From the NCBI GenBank assembly GCA_007115705.1, contig QXEO01002102.1, positions 1,692,509 to 1,756,508 on the forward strand: a stretch of DNA of 64,000 nucleotides. The letters are read 5' to 3'. Source of the DNA: Dactylis glomerata. Taxonomy: Eukaryota; Streptophyta; Magnoliopsida; Poales; Poaceae. A program made the position numbers and the translations under genes. Each line of letters opens with the position of its first letter. The stretch's first letter is position 1. Below are positions 1 through 10,563 of this stretch, in pieces. The notes under the pieces were generated by a model, which was not told where the DNA came from, did no database searches, and saw only the letters and a list, made by a program, of their open reading frames with translations.

Positions 1-577
1 GCTCAAAGCCGGTAAGTACCATAATTTTTGAAGGTTATAGAACTTGCAATCACTACTTCCCTCCGCGAAGGGCCTTTCTTTTACTTTTATGTTGAGTCAC
101 CACCTTCTATCTTTATGCACCATAAGAGAGCAAAGTTGTAATTCTTAGTATAATGTGCATTGTCCCAAAGTTTTCATTGATTGATTCATATTGTTGTTTT
201 CACTTGTTCTTAAATTATTTGTATCTAGTCGCCCTCTTAAACTTGAAGGTGTCCTATGCATTTATGTTTTGCTCTCTTTGAAGGACAAGCTGAAAACCAT
301 TTGTATGTTTTTCCTTATGATTTGAACACACGTTTGACTTTCATTGTTTCATTTTCATGATCTTTTGTTTGTGTTCATTTGCATGTTTACAACATGGTTG
401 CTAAGTTTCTTATTGTCAAGATTATATTTTCATGCCCATGTTTTAAGTTCTTATGATCCCAGCTCACAAATGCTTACATATAAGATCAAGATTGTGTAGG
501 TGCATGTCACCTCAAAAATTATTCTTTGTTATCACTTACCTACTCGAGGACGAGCAGGAGTTAAGCTTGGGGATGCT
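1..577 (+). mobile_element. 3' internal tail of an Athila-type element
   Basis: This noncoding, AT-rich stretch is clearly related to 39370-39924 and, reversed, to 53386-53930. Shared stretches include TCGAGGACGAGCAGGAGTTA just before the end. It ends in the polypurine tract AAGCTTGGGGATGC (563-576), directly followed by an LTR start at 578. It is therefore the last part of the internal region of an element whose body lies left of the window. No reading frame of interest is present. The family resemblance is seen directly; the assignment to an element outside the window is inferred. Confidence 0.75.
561..577 (+). other. polypurine tract before LTR
   Basis: The purine-rich AAGCTTGGGGATGC sits immediately upstream of an LTR start (TGATACG at 578), the position of the plus-strand primer in LTR retrotransposons. 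The same sequence stands before the LTRs at 39925 (plus) and 53385 (minus), and a close variant at 32838. Confidence 0.8.
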
Positions 578-948
578 TGATACGTCTCCAATGTATCTAT
601 AATTTTTGATGCTCCATGCTTGTTTTTACACCATTTGCCTACTGTTTCGTTACACTTTGTGGCACTTTTATGCATTTTCCGGAACTAACCTATTAACAAG
701 TTGCCACAGTGCCAGTTCCCTGTTTTCTGCTGTTTTTGTGTTTCAGAAGTGATACACAGGAAATATTCTCGGAATTGGACGAAACAAGTTCCTGAAGTCT
801 TATTTTGCCCGGAAGCTTCCAGAGATCCGAAGGAGAGAAGGAGAGGGGCCACCAGGGGCCCACACACAGGGCTGGCGCGGCCAGGTCCTGGGCCGCGCCA
901 CCCTGGCGTGAGGCCGCCTGGTCCCACCTCTGACATCGCCCCTTCGCC

Positions 949-955
949 TATAAAG
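949..955 (+). promoter_or_regulatory. LTR TATA box
   Basis: TATAAAG lies within CGCCTATAAAGACCCC, about 370 bp into the LTR and just downstream of a GC-rich inverted repeat. The same arrangement (GC-rich repeat, then CGCCTATAAA) recurs in the LTR of fragment J at 40293. This is the likely pol II start region of the element. Confidence 0.6.
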
Positions 956-1850
956 ACCCCCCGACGGAAAAAACCAAAGTACCCGATCAATTTTCAAGAA
1001 ACACATCGCGATCCGCCGCCGTCGTCGACCCGAGATCGGGAGGGTCCAGAAGCTCTTCCCGGCACCCTGCCGGAGAGGGGAATCGCCACCGGAGGTCTTC
1101 TTCATCGCCATGCTTGCGTCCGGAGCGATGAGTGAGTAGTCTACCTTGGACTATGGGTCCATAGCAGTAGCTAGATGGTTGTCTTCTCCACCATGTGCTT
1201 CATGTTTAGATCTCATGAGCTGCCCTACATGATTGAGATCACCGTTATGTAATTCTACATGTTTGGTTTGTTGGGATCCGATGAATATTGGTGTTTATGA
1301 TTGAGTTGTTGTGCTGAATATTTTCTTTTGTTATCTCTATGTTGTTTATGATCTTGCATGCTCTCCGTTGTTAGTAGCTATCTTGGCCGAGTAGTTGCCA
1401 GTGACTCCAAGAGGGGGTGTTTATGCTCGATAGTGGGTTCATGCCTCTATTTAACCTGGGGGAGTGACAGAAACCTCTAAGGTTGTAGATGTGCTGTTGC
1501 TACTAGGGAGAAAACAACATTCATATGCTCAAGGGCATATGCTTTGTTTACATTACACACTTTGCTTAATGCAATTATCTGTTGTTCGCAACTTAATACT
1601 TGTGGAGTTCTCGGATTGATTCACCACCAGTGGATTATTAGTCATAGATGCAGTTGGATGGCGGTCTATGTATTTTGTTGTAATGCCTAGAGTAAATCTC
1701 ATAGTGATCTTCTTGACATATCACGTTTATCTTTATTCTATCAATTGCCCAAATGTAATTTGTTTACCCAGCATGTGTTATTTATCTTATGGAGAGACAC
1801 CACTAGTGAACTGTGGACCCTGGTCCTATTTCCATCATATTGCTATCACC

Positions 1851-1904
1851 TGTTTACTTTACTCGCACTGTTTACTTTACTCGCACTGTTTACTTTACTC
1901 GCAT
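1851..1904 (+). repeat. 18-bp minisatellite, three copies
   Basis: The unit TGTTTACTTTACTCGCAC occurs three times head to tail. The equivalent LTR of element C has two copies (reversed, 21323-21358). Confidence 0.9.
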
Positions 1905-2231
1905 ACTTTTACTGTTTTCCACTCGATACGCTCATAACCTTTGTTTCAAGCAAACCGGTGAGATTGACAACCTCATCGCAAGTTGGGAACAAAGTATTTG
2001 GTTGTGTTGTGTGCAGGTTCCACGTTGCTGCTGGTGCAAAGCAAAGCCCTGGACGAGGCGCCTTATAAATTGTCCGGAGCTGTCGCGAAGCTGGCAGGCA
2101 TCACCTTCTGAAGTTTGGCTTTTTCCTACTGGTTCGATAAACCTCGGTTTCTTACTGAGGGAAAACTTGCTATTGTGCTCATCATACCTTCCTCTTGGGG
2201 TTCCCAACTGGGTGGTTATCTGCCCGCATCA

Positions 2232-2585
2232 GTAATACCATCTACTGCAAACACTATTTACTTTCTGCAAGTACTATTTTATTTCATTACAAACAAACAT
2301 CTCTTTCCACACTATACGTTAATCCTTTGTTTTCAGCAAAACCAGTGAGATTGACAACCTCATTGTAAGTTGGGGCAAAGTATTTTGGTTGTTTTGTGGG
2401 GAGGTTCCACGTTGTTGACTGACACCGGTAGTGCGCCCTACCAAAAGTCAGCTAGCAGCAACCTTCAGAAGTGATTCATTTCTCCTACTGGTCGATTAAA
2501 CTTTGGTTTCATACTGAGGGAAAACTTACTGTTGTGCTCATCATACCTTCCTCTTGGGTTTCCCAACAGGCCCTGTGAGACATCA
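2232..2585 (+). repeat. truncated second LTR (3' end only)
   Basis: This stretch starts GTAATACCATCTACTGCAAA and ends GAGACATCA. It matches the last ~345 bp of the LTR of fragment J (41176-41518), not the LTR immediately upstream of it. Some motifs therefore occur twice in succession, for instance GTGAGATTGACAACCTCAT near 1961 and 2346. The primer site of element A follows 11 bp later with normal spacing, so this piece is the true 3' end of A's 5' LTR and the preceding LTR is a foreign one joined to it. Confidence 0.8.
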
Positions 2586-2596
2586 AAGACTTTTTC

Positions 2597-2614
2597 TGGC
2601 GCCGTTGCCGGGGA
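2597..2614 (+). other. tRNA-Asp primer binding site of element A
   Basis: TGGCGCCGTTGCCGGGGA is complementary to the 3' end of plant tRNA-Asp and begins 11 bp after the LTR end. The same site and spacing occur in elements C and D. It is not a tRNA gene. Confidence 0.9.
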
Positions 2615-2782
2615 GAAAGAGGATTTCTGCAAGGGGAGTCTCTCACTTCCAATGTTTTTTTACTTTGTTATTGTTTTGCTTAGTTTGTTTATTTTATTTT
2701 GTTTGCATCTTTTTATCAAAAATACAAAAAAATAATTCCTTGTATAGTTGTTATTTTTGTTTATCTGTTTTATTCTTGCTAG

Positions 2783-4090
2783 AGTCTCCTGAGAACACCA
2801 AGTTGTGTGACTTTACTAGCACAAACAACAATGATTTCATCTGCACTCCTATTGCGCCACCTGCTCCTGAGGCAAATTTTTATGAGATTAAACCTGCTTT
2901 GTTGAATCTTGTTATGAAAAAGCAATTTTCTGGTGTTAGTACTGATGTTGCTGCTCTTCTCAACAATTTTGTTGAGGTATGTGAGATGCAAAAGTATAAG
3001 GATGTAGATGGAGATATTATTAAGCTAAAATTGTTTCCTTTCTCTTTGAGAGGAAGAGCTAAGGATTGGTTGCTATCTTTGCCTAGAAATAGTATTAATT
3101 CTTGGGTTAAGTGCAAAGATGCTTTTATTGGAAAATATTATCCTCCTGCTAAGATTATATCTTTGAGAAGTGATATTATGAAGTTTAAACAGTTTGATAA
3201 TGAACATGTTGCTCAAGCTTGGGAAAGAATGAAATCTTTGATAAAGAATTGTCCCACTCATGGACTGCTACTTGGATGATTATCCAAACCTCTTATGCAG
3301 GACTAATTTTTTTTTTCAAGGAACCTTTTCGATTCAGCTGCTGGAGGCACTTTTATGTCCATCACCTTGGGCACCGCATCAAATCTCCTTGATAATATGA
3401 TGGTAAATTATTCTGAATGGCACACCGAGAGAGTTCCACAAGGTAAGAAGGTAAATTCTGTTGAAGAAACCTCTTCATTGAGTGATAAGATTGATACCAT
3501 TATGTCTATGCTTGTTAGTAGTAGGGCACATGTTTATCCTAATAATGTTCCTTTAGCCTCTTTGCTTGCTCAAGAAGAGCATGTTGATGTGAACTTCATT
3601 AGAAATACTAATTTCAACAACAGTGCTTATAGGATTAATTTTGGTAGCAACAATTATAGGTCGTATCCTTCTACCAATGGTAATGGTTATGGTAAGTCAT
3701 GCTCAAGGACTTCATTAGTAAACAAACTGCTTTTAATAAGTCTATTGAGGAAAAGTTTGGTAAAATTGATGACCTTGCTTCTAAAGTTGATAGCCTTGCT
3801 CTTGATGTTGAACTTCTGAAACTAAAGGTTTTTCCTGATGATGCGAAAGAAAGCAAGACTTTGAATGCCATTCAAGTTAAGATTGATGATAATGTTAGGA
3901 TGTTAGCAGAATTGCATGCTAGGTTGGAAAGAGAAGATGAGATTGCTAGGAATATGACTAAGGTTTGTACTATTACCACCACTAGTGATGTTGTTTCAAA
4001 TGCTATCACACCTCCTACTTTGATTGGTGTAGAGAAAATCCCTACTCCTTGTGCTAAATTGCCTAAAATTACGGAAACATTTTTCTATTA
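2783..4090 (+). pseudogene. gag of element A (Retrotrans_gag family), broken
   Basis: Gag is the structural protein that forms the virus-like particle. The core domain is readable from about 2790 to 3270, with the family's aromatic and basic motifs (GRAKDWLLSLPRNS, FIGKYYPPAKI, AQAWERMKSLIKNCPTHG). The ATG used by element C (before NPENTKLCDF) is missing. The frame is lost at about 3260-3310 near a run of T, and again around 3690. A lysine-rich, probably coiled C-terminal part (LKDFISKQTAFNKSIEEKFGK) continues to about 4090. No zinc knuckle is visible. It belongs with the following protease. Confidence 0.85.
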
Positions 4091-4788
4091 AAAGTGCTGA
4101 AAATTTTCGGAGTATGGGAGACGATAGTTCTACTACTTTTGATAGTAATGATTTTGATGTTGATGGTTGCAATATTTCTGAAGTAATTTTGTTATTAAAA
4201 AAGCTTGCTATAAGTCCTAATTCTAGTTCTATGAATGTGGCTTTTACAAAGCATATTACTAATGCTCTCATGCAAATTAGAGAGGATAAGTTGAAACAAA
4301 AAGTTTCTATTCCTAAAAAGTTAGAAGATGGTTGGGAGCCCATCATTAAGATGAATGTGAATGATTTTGATTGTAATGCTTTATGTGATCTTGGTGCAAG
4401 TATTTCTGTTATGCCTACAAAAATTTATGATATGCTTGGTTTACCACCGCTTGAAAATTGTTATTTTGATGTTCGTCTTGCTGATATTGCTAAGAAGAAA
4501 CCTTTGGGGTGGATTAATGATGTTCTTATTATGGTTAACAATAACCTTGTTCTCGTTGATTTCCTTGTTTTGGATATTGAATGCAATGCTTCTTGTCCTA
4601 TTATTTTGGGAAGACCTATTCTTAGAATTGTTGGTGCTATTATTGATATGAAAGAAGGTACCATTAAATATCAATTCCCACTCAAGAAAGGTATGGAACA
4701 CTTATCTAGAAACAGAAAGAAGTTACCTTTTGATTCTATTCTTAGAGCAAATTATGATGTTAATGCTTCTTCACTCGAAAATACTTGA
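4051..4788 (+). pseudogene. retropepsin-like domain of element A
   Basis: This 245-residue open frame holds an aspartic-protease fold signature: DFDCNALCDLGASISVMP with the DLGAS active-site motif (about residues 110-115), then CPIILGRPILR, the second conserved strand. It ends normally at TGA 4786-4788. The protease would cleave the polyprotein. The frame differs from the gag part upstream, so it is not expressed as a fusion in this copy. Element E has the same domain (reversed, 56013-56441). Confidence 0.8.
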
Positions 4789-5646
4789 TTCTCACTTTCT
4801 GCGCCTAGCTCAAAGGCGTTAAAGAAAAGCACTCTTGGGAGATAACCCAATATTTTTCTTTCAGTACTTTTTCTTTTTATTGAGTCTTGGAAGTTATTAC
4901 TACTTTAATGACCTCTCCTTATCATTTTTATTTTGTTTTTGTGCCAAGAGCAACCTCTAATTGGAAGAAGGTGAGATTTGGGGAAGTTGATGTCCTGAAA
5001 CATATTTCTGCGCTTCACCGAAAAAATTCGTGAAAATTCCCAGAATGTCATTTTGATCTGCAATTTTTTGTACACACGCCCCAAGTTATTATCTATCTTT
5101 CATTAGTTTGCACTTTTCAATTTGAGCAACAAAAGATTTTCAAAAAAATTGATCTTTACCAACTGTTCTGTTTTGACAGATTTCTGCCATTATTTGCATT
5201 TGCCTCTTGATCTCTTTCTTTTTGTGTTCTTTGGGAACTTTTTTAGGAAGTTCCTACAGTAGCTTATGTGTTAATATATGTTATACTTGAGTTGAAACTG
5301 AACCAAAAGTGGATTTACTATCTTGCAGAAACTAATGTTGCTAATGAGAATTGTGTGAAGTTTTGTATGAAGGAAGTTTTGAAGTGTAGGGAAAGGAGAA
5401 TGATGAGATGAGATGAAGTATGGACAAAAGCTCAAGCTTGGGGATGCCCATGTCACCCCAAGAAATATCCAAGAACTACAAGCGTCAAAGCTTGGGGATG
5501 CCCCATGGCATCCCTTCTTCATCAACAAAAATATCAGGTCATCTTTCAAGACACTATAGTTTTATTGCTTCATATGCTATGTGTTTTTCTTGGAGCGTCT
5601 TTATTTTTGCTTTCAGTTTTCTTTTGTTTTGTTTGCTGCAATAAAT
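4789..5646 (+). other. noncoding 3' part of element A
   Basis: The stretch begins with conserved GCGTTAAAGAAAAGCACTC, also present reversed in element E near 55970. It has no long frame. It contains two copies of AAGCTTGGGGATGC (5434-5447, 5488-5501), identical to the polypurine tract of this family. E keeps both copies (reversed, 55307-55320 and 55362-55374). Confidence 0.7.
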
Positions 5647-8392
5647 TGTAGCACCCTACCTTTTGAAAAAGGTAGAACTCCTGTGTTAAGTGCTACTCCC
5701 TGGATCACTGATAGCACCACAGTACAAAATATAGTAATCATTGCAATAGTATCAAAATTTACAACGTAAATCCAGTTACATAAGTCTTCAACCTTACGAT
5801 ACACAGCAGAAAGCATAGTAGCAATGAGCCTCCATCTTCATCACGTGCCACAGGTAGACATGTTGGAATGTAGACTCGAGATCCTACTACTCCTTCCTCA
5901 TTTGAATAAAACCTGCACGTTTGAATATGCAGCCCCAATAAAAGGGGCTAGTACAACAACGTACTGGCAAATGACACATATTTGGTGGCTGTTGTGAAAG
6001 AACTATACTACATGACATTTGGCTGGTAGATCTCATAGGCTAATTTGCATAATGCCAATTTTATCCTACAATTCTTTGCAAAACTTTCTTTCAAAATTTT
6101 TGTTTATAAGGGTCAAGATTACTGGCCAATATGTAGTTTCTAGCGAAACTCAACAAAATTGGAACAACCAGGAAAACCACACCCTTTGGAGGGCATGATC
6201 CTGAGCTCCTACCTAGGGGTTACTAGTCAAATTTTAAAGCATTCAGAAACGGTGATGACATTCTTCCATACATTCCATGATTAGAGACTCAAATGTCCAT
6301 AACCGAGGACACAGCTAAACGCTTAGATTTGACACCCTGCAGGGGTTGTGCACTTTCACCTTAAGACTCATTCTACCCAGAGAGAAGAATGCGACAAGAC
6401 CTTTCAGAAGAAACATTCAACCAAATGAGTCTGTCCGTGCCCCCTATAATTTTGCTACCACCCTCTATCAGTACCCATGGCTGAACCCTTACATCCTACT
6501 TAATCAAGACAGAGCCCATAGTGTCATAAGGCTGCACTAAAAGTACTCTAAAACATGGAAGACATAGTAACCTCTTTAATCCCGAGTGGCAAACCCGAGC
6601 AGCATCCTGAGTAAACATCCTCAACGAGGCATGTGCCCCAGAACCCACCTACTTCGCCTCTTCTTATAAAACCAATCCACCCAGGTGTTTCATTTTAGTT
6701 GAAGTTCTTAATTTGTTCACAAAACAACTTTAACAAAGTGATCATAGAATGGCATCAATATTTTTCAAAGTATTTAGCATCCTAATAGGTGAGGTTCAAA
6801 GGTAGCTACACACTACTAGGATCTAGCATTTTATAAAACAGTTGAATATTCCACCTATCATGCATACTACTGAAAACACTAATGAAGTAGTAAAAAAGTA
6901 GGTAGAAGACATGTGTGTCACTTTCCTTTTTGAAGATCATGATCTTTTCACTTCTCTCAACTAAGCACGTAGCTCTTTGCACAAAACACGAAAAATAGCA
7001 CAACATAAACACACCATACAATACAAACATAATCAAACAAGACAAACAATTGAAAATGATTGGTTTAACATTTTTGATTTATTAGGATTCTGTGATAAGA
7101 GAGATATGGCAAAAGGATTGTGGGTTGTAAGATATGAATTTGAGAGTTTGGTTGGAAAGGTCAAATGATTTGAGAGGAATTGGACCATCTAAGATAGAAG
7201 TGATGAATCTTTATGCTTTACAAAAGCATGAATAGAATTTGGAATGGCTCATGTGAATTGAATCACACACGTGTCGAATAGTGCAATAACAATACTATTG
7301 AATAAGTGTGACAACAATTACTCATAAATAGTATGACTTACACTTAGGCTTGGGTACGGATTTATGAAGCATTGCATTACTCAATTAACTCATTTGTAAA
7401 ATGAATAGTGCAATACAAGTGAACACAATTAAGTGAGCAAAGGATTTGATATGAATGAGTGATATTTGAGAGTATGGCTCAAAGGATTTATTGGATAACA
7501 TGGAGCATGATCATGTGCTTTGATGTTGATTAAATCAACACCATAATAGCAAGAGTAGAACCTATGATTGAGTATCACACTTTACTCAAATAAACACATT
7601 TGCAATTTAATATATGTGAACTAGACAAGCAAGATTTAGGTAGACATGATTTGGGTCAAAGTGATGTCAAGATGGGCTTTGGTAGCTAGATATGATCATA
7701 GGATTTACTTTTGTGGAAGGAAACAATATTGAAAAGAAATAGGGTTTTCTATAAAGGAAAATACTCAAATTCCCATATTTGAATTTGAATAATTTTGAAG
7801 TGGTTCAAGAAATTTGAGATGTGATACTACTAGTTAGAATATAGTAAAACAAATCTACTGCAATTGGAATCATTCTAAAATAAATTTTAGAACTCAAATT
7901 ATGATCAGAACAAGGATTTGGACAAAATTGAATGCACAAAGTTTTTGCACGTATCAACTTTGATGTTTCTTGATTCTATAGTGTTCTACATGATTAGAGG
8001 ATTCCAAGGACTACAAATTTGTATATTTTGGATGCATAGAACAGAAGATATGAATTAAATAGAGTAACAGATGGATTTGAATCAATTTGAAAATGAATTC
8101 AAATTAATTACTGAAACTATAGTATATTATTACACTTTTGGATTCTACTCTTCATTAGCTTTCCAGAGACATATTATTTGTAATTTTTGGATCTATGGTT
8201 TGAAAGATATCAATTTTACAAGTTTTCAGATATTTGAATTCTATTTGAATCAAACTAAACTGGGGCTTAACACGTGGCGAGTTCTGACTGGATGATACCG
8301 GTTTGGGCGGATTACAATTGTAAGCCGTTGGATTAAAAGAGGATCAGGCGATCCAGATTGCACCGTACCTGACGAGGGTTTAAGTCGACAAA
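5647..8392. other. unresolved repeat, possible LTR starting TGTAGCACCC
   Basis: At 5647 the sequence changes from element A to TGTAGCACCCTACC. This looks like an LTR start and is preceded by TAAAT as a possible target duplication. No matching end or second TAAAT was found. 5647-6750 is moderately AT-rich; 6800-8300 is very AT-rich with many short degenerate repeats. Only short uninformative frames occur and no recognisable domain. The organisation suggests another decayed LTR element, but I could not identify it. Confidence 0.35.
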
Positions 8393-9720
8393 TGTCCAAT
8401 ATGAAGGACTTAGGATCGGGGGAGTAGGGCGTTGGATGAACTCGAAGGTAAATCAATCAAACAAGGTGTGTATCGAAAGTAAACGTAAGAATAGACTTGG
8501 CTCGCTTTCAATATGTCCCTCTCCATCCTCTCCTGGCCCCTATATATAGGTGGCCAGGTCTCAAGGTACGGGAGGGGTCTGATACAAATTATAATACTGA
8601 TATACGACATGAACTCGTATTTCCACTAGGTTTACACTTGGGCCTAGCTTAACGGGCCTTAGGGGTACTCAACTATCGGGCTCTATTATCTATACCCTTG
8701 TCGGTAGCCCCCGAGATTCTACCAGAATTGCAGATTCGGGTTGAATCTCAAATCTTCAAATCTTCGACTTGATCAATCTTTGACTTCTTCAGATCTTCAA
8801 ATCTTTGACTTGATCTTCAAATATCTTTCATTATATTATCTCGCAAGGGGTTTTGATGAACAAGCCTGACAACTCTGACGGATCAAGAGGTCAGTTAACT
8901 GCCGGAACAGATACTTGTCACCTACTTCAAATTCAATCCCCTTGGACTTGAATTCGGGAAACCGGTCAAACCCATTCTTTTGCCGCATTTAGGACTTACA
9001 AAGAATGAATCCCAGTGGTTCCTAGTGTACCCAGTGCGTCCACCAAGATTTTCTTCGCATCGTAGACATGGATAAGTACTAGCAGAGCGCATTCATGTGC
9101 GTATACCAGGCCACACAGGACGGATCCTGGGGTCTTACCTTCACGATATATTTCAATCATGGCATTCGAATTTTGTCGCGATGACGCAACTTGAGAATCA
9201 TATGTTGCAGCCTTGTTTGACTGTTAGAATGTGCAAACTATTCGAGTTTGCTATTTTTCTTAGATTATCATAAATAACTCCCGATGGGAGTAATCGATCT
9301 TTATTTTTTCGACAATGAAATTGAAGTTCATTGTCGACTAAAGGTAGTCGATTGCGCCTGTATCAATTGTTAACCGGTTTGTTCTCTATTATTGGTTGCA
9401 CCACCAGTGCATTGGAATGTAAGTAGCCCCTAAGGCTGTGGGCGGGTACTTGTAGTCGATCATAGGCTCCAATTTTTTCTCCTTACTTTTGTCGACTTCT
9501 TTTTATCGGGTGCGCGACCAGCGCTCCCGATGGGAGTAGCCCCCGAGGCTATAGCCGAAAGTTTTTTTTTCGGGTATAGGCTCAAAAAATATAATATTGT
9601 TGCCCAGTAGCTTGTCTCCTGCGATAATTTTGGCACATTTTGTGCTTGAAATATTCATTCTATTTTTTCTGATGATATGAGCCCCCGAGTCTACGACGAG
9701 TTGCGATTTGCTCCTTGACA
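8393..9720 (-). repeat. probable 3' LTR of element B
   Basis: The boundaries are tentative. Read on the minus strand the proposed LTR starts TGTCAAGGAG at 9720 and ends GGACA at 8393, giving a TGTC/GACA inverted end. A purine-rich AAAGGACAGAGATA lies just upstream of the start. It contains repeated GCCCCCGAG motifs (near 8708, 9540 and 9681) and a TATA box. Its TATA region is related to the fragment at 59011-59239. With the other LTR missing, the ends cannot be confirmed by comparison. Confidence 0.45.
8539..8550 (-). promoter_or_regulatory. TATA box of Tat-type LTR
   Basis: CCTATATATAGG lies within a stretch shared with the LTR fragment at 59011-59239, where the corresponding sequence is CCTCTATATAG. 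The motif is palindromic; its strand is inferred from the element's orientation. Confidence 0.5.
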
Positions 9721-9864
9721 TATCTCTGTCCTTTACTCATTCGTACCGTAACTTTCTCCTTCTTGTTGTTGCCCTTACTATCGTTTTACCTTCTGCTCGG
9801 GGCTGAATATAAAAGCCCATAGATATAATTGGACCTTTAATTTGCAAAGGCCCATAAAGGTTTG

Positions 9865-9904
9865 TTTATAAATAAAGCGGGTTGGCTAGGGTAAAAAACC
9901 CTAA
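9865..9904 (+). promoter_or_regulatory. promoter of the antisense gene: TATA box and telo-box
   Basis: TTTATAAATAAA (9865-9876) is a good plant TATA box. AAACCCTAA at 9896-9904 is a telo-box, a motif common near transcription starts of plant genes. The ATG follows about 84 bp later after a pyrimidine-rich leader (TCTTCCTCCGCCGC). This is a complete-looking promoter facing against the retrotransposon's own genes. Confidence 0.6.
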
Positions 9905-9987
9905 TTCTCTCATTAGTATCTTCCTCCGCCGCATCATCTTCCTATTTCTCACCTCATCTAGGGCTTTTCCTCCCAGCCCTTGTCTTC

Positions 9988-10563
9988 ATGGCCGATGCAG
10001 GTGGATCGCAGCTGAACATCGGTGCGCCGGTGGAAAAACGGGATCGCGGCCGCCCTCGCGGTAGTAAAAATAAATCCAAAGACCCTGCTCCGATAGCCTC
10101 GTCATCTGCACCTGTTAAGCGGCACCCTGGCCGCCCTTTGGGGAGCAAGAACAAGACCAAGATGTCTACTACTGCTTCAGGTCTGAGTGCTCCACCACAT
10201 AATGTTTCTCCTTCTTCTTCAACCAAGATATACTCTTTCTTCTGCATCGCCGGCGCCCAATGCCACGAGATTCAGCGGGTGCCGCTGAAGTTTACCAAAT
10301 TCATGGACGGGCAAGAGCTGCGAGAAGCAGTTCTTCATGAACACTCTGGGGGAGGAACTCCCTATGAAGTGGAGGTCTGGTATGACGGGGACGGCGAGAT
10401 GTACTTCAAGGGCGGCTAGCCTCAATTTGCAGAAGACCATGACCTTCATCAGGGTTTCTTCATGATCTTCGACTACCATGTCGGTACGTCGAAGTTTGAC
10501 GTGAAGATCTATGACTGTACTCAGTGCCAGAAAGAGTACGAAGCTGAAGTGCATTTTCATTAG
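9988..10563 (+). CDS. antisense AT-hook/B3-like DNA-binding protein inside element B
   Basis: The frame starts at an ATG in good context (TTCATGGCC) and runs 192 codons to TAG 10561-10563, with one internal TAG at 10417-10419. Two AT-hook motifs are seen, GRPRGSKNK (residues 21-29) and GRPLGSKNK (48-56), each preceded by basic residues; they bind the minor groove of AT-rich DNA. Residues ~80-190 resemble a plant B3 (REM-like) domain: FFCIAGAQ, VPLKFTKF, YEVEVWYDGDGEMYFKGG, then after the stop GFFMIFDYHVGTSKFDVKIYD. The stop replaces the expected tryptophan codon and would leave a 143-residue protein without the second half of B3. The gene lies between integrase and the 3' LTR, on the opposite strand. 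Extra antisense ORFs there are known in some Tat elements such as Grande; whether they share this domain pair I cannot check. It may be a captured host gene or an element-encoded regulator. Confidence 0.7.

Larger units (their letters stand above)
578..2231 (+). repeat. LTR, Athila-type, subfamily of element C
   Basis: This 1,654-bp LTR starts TGATACGTCTCC and ends CGCATCA. It matches the LTR of element C (20998-22631, reversed) over its whole length at very high identity. It contains a GC-rich inverted repeat (about 870-905), a TATA box (949-955) and an 18-bp minisatellite (1851-1904). Upstream is a polypurine tract, so it acts as the 3' LTR of the element at 1-577. Downstream it is not followed by a primer site but by the end of a different LTR at 2232. 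Confidence 0.85.
2586..5646 (+). mobile_element. non-autonomous Athila-type element A, internal region
   Basis: From the primer site the region holds a decayed gag, a retropepsin-like domain and about 860 bp of noncoding sequence. It contains no reverse transcriptase, RNase H or integrase. It matches element E (reversed, 55170-58060) throughout. It stops after CTGCAATAAAT at 5646, where E continues with GGTTGG, and another LTR-like sequence begins at 5647. The polypurine-tract-like motif AAGCTTGGGGATGC occurs twice inside it (5434-5447 and 5488-5501). The missing enzymes imply dependence on an autonomous partner such as D or I. Confidence 0.85.

Noticed and set aside
701..1135. 144-residue frame inside the LTR 578-2231 (and matching frames in other LTRs at 22182-22508 and 58499-58858)
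   Set aside because: It covers the GC-rich promoter and leader of the LTR, has no domain, and the equivalent frames in sister LTRs are not conserved in length or reading frame.
2597..2614. tRNA-like sequence TGGCGCCGTTGCCGGGGA
   Set aside because: It matches only the 3' end of tRNA-Asp at the expected primer position; no tRNA cloverleaf is present here or at the other three sites.
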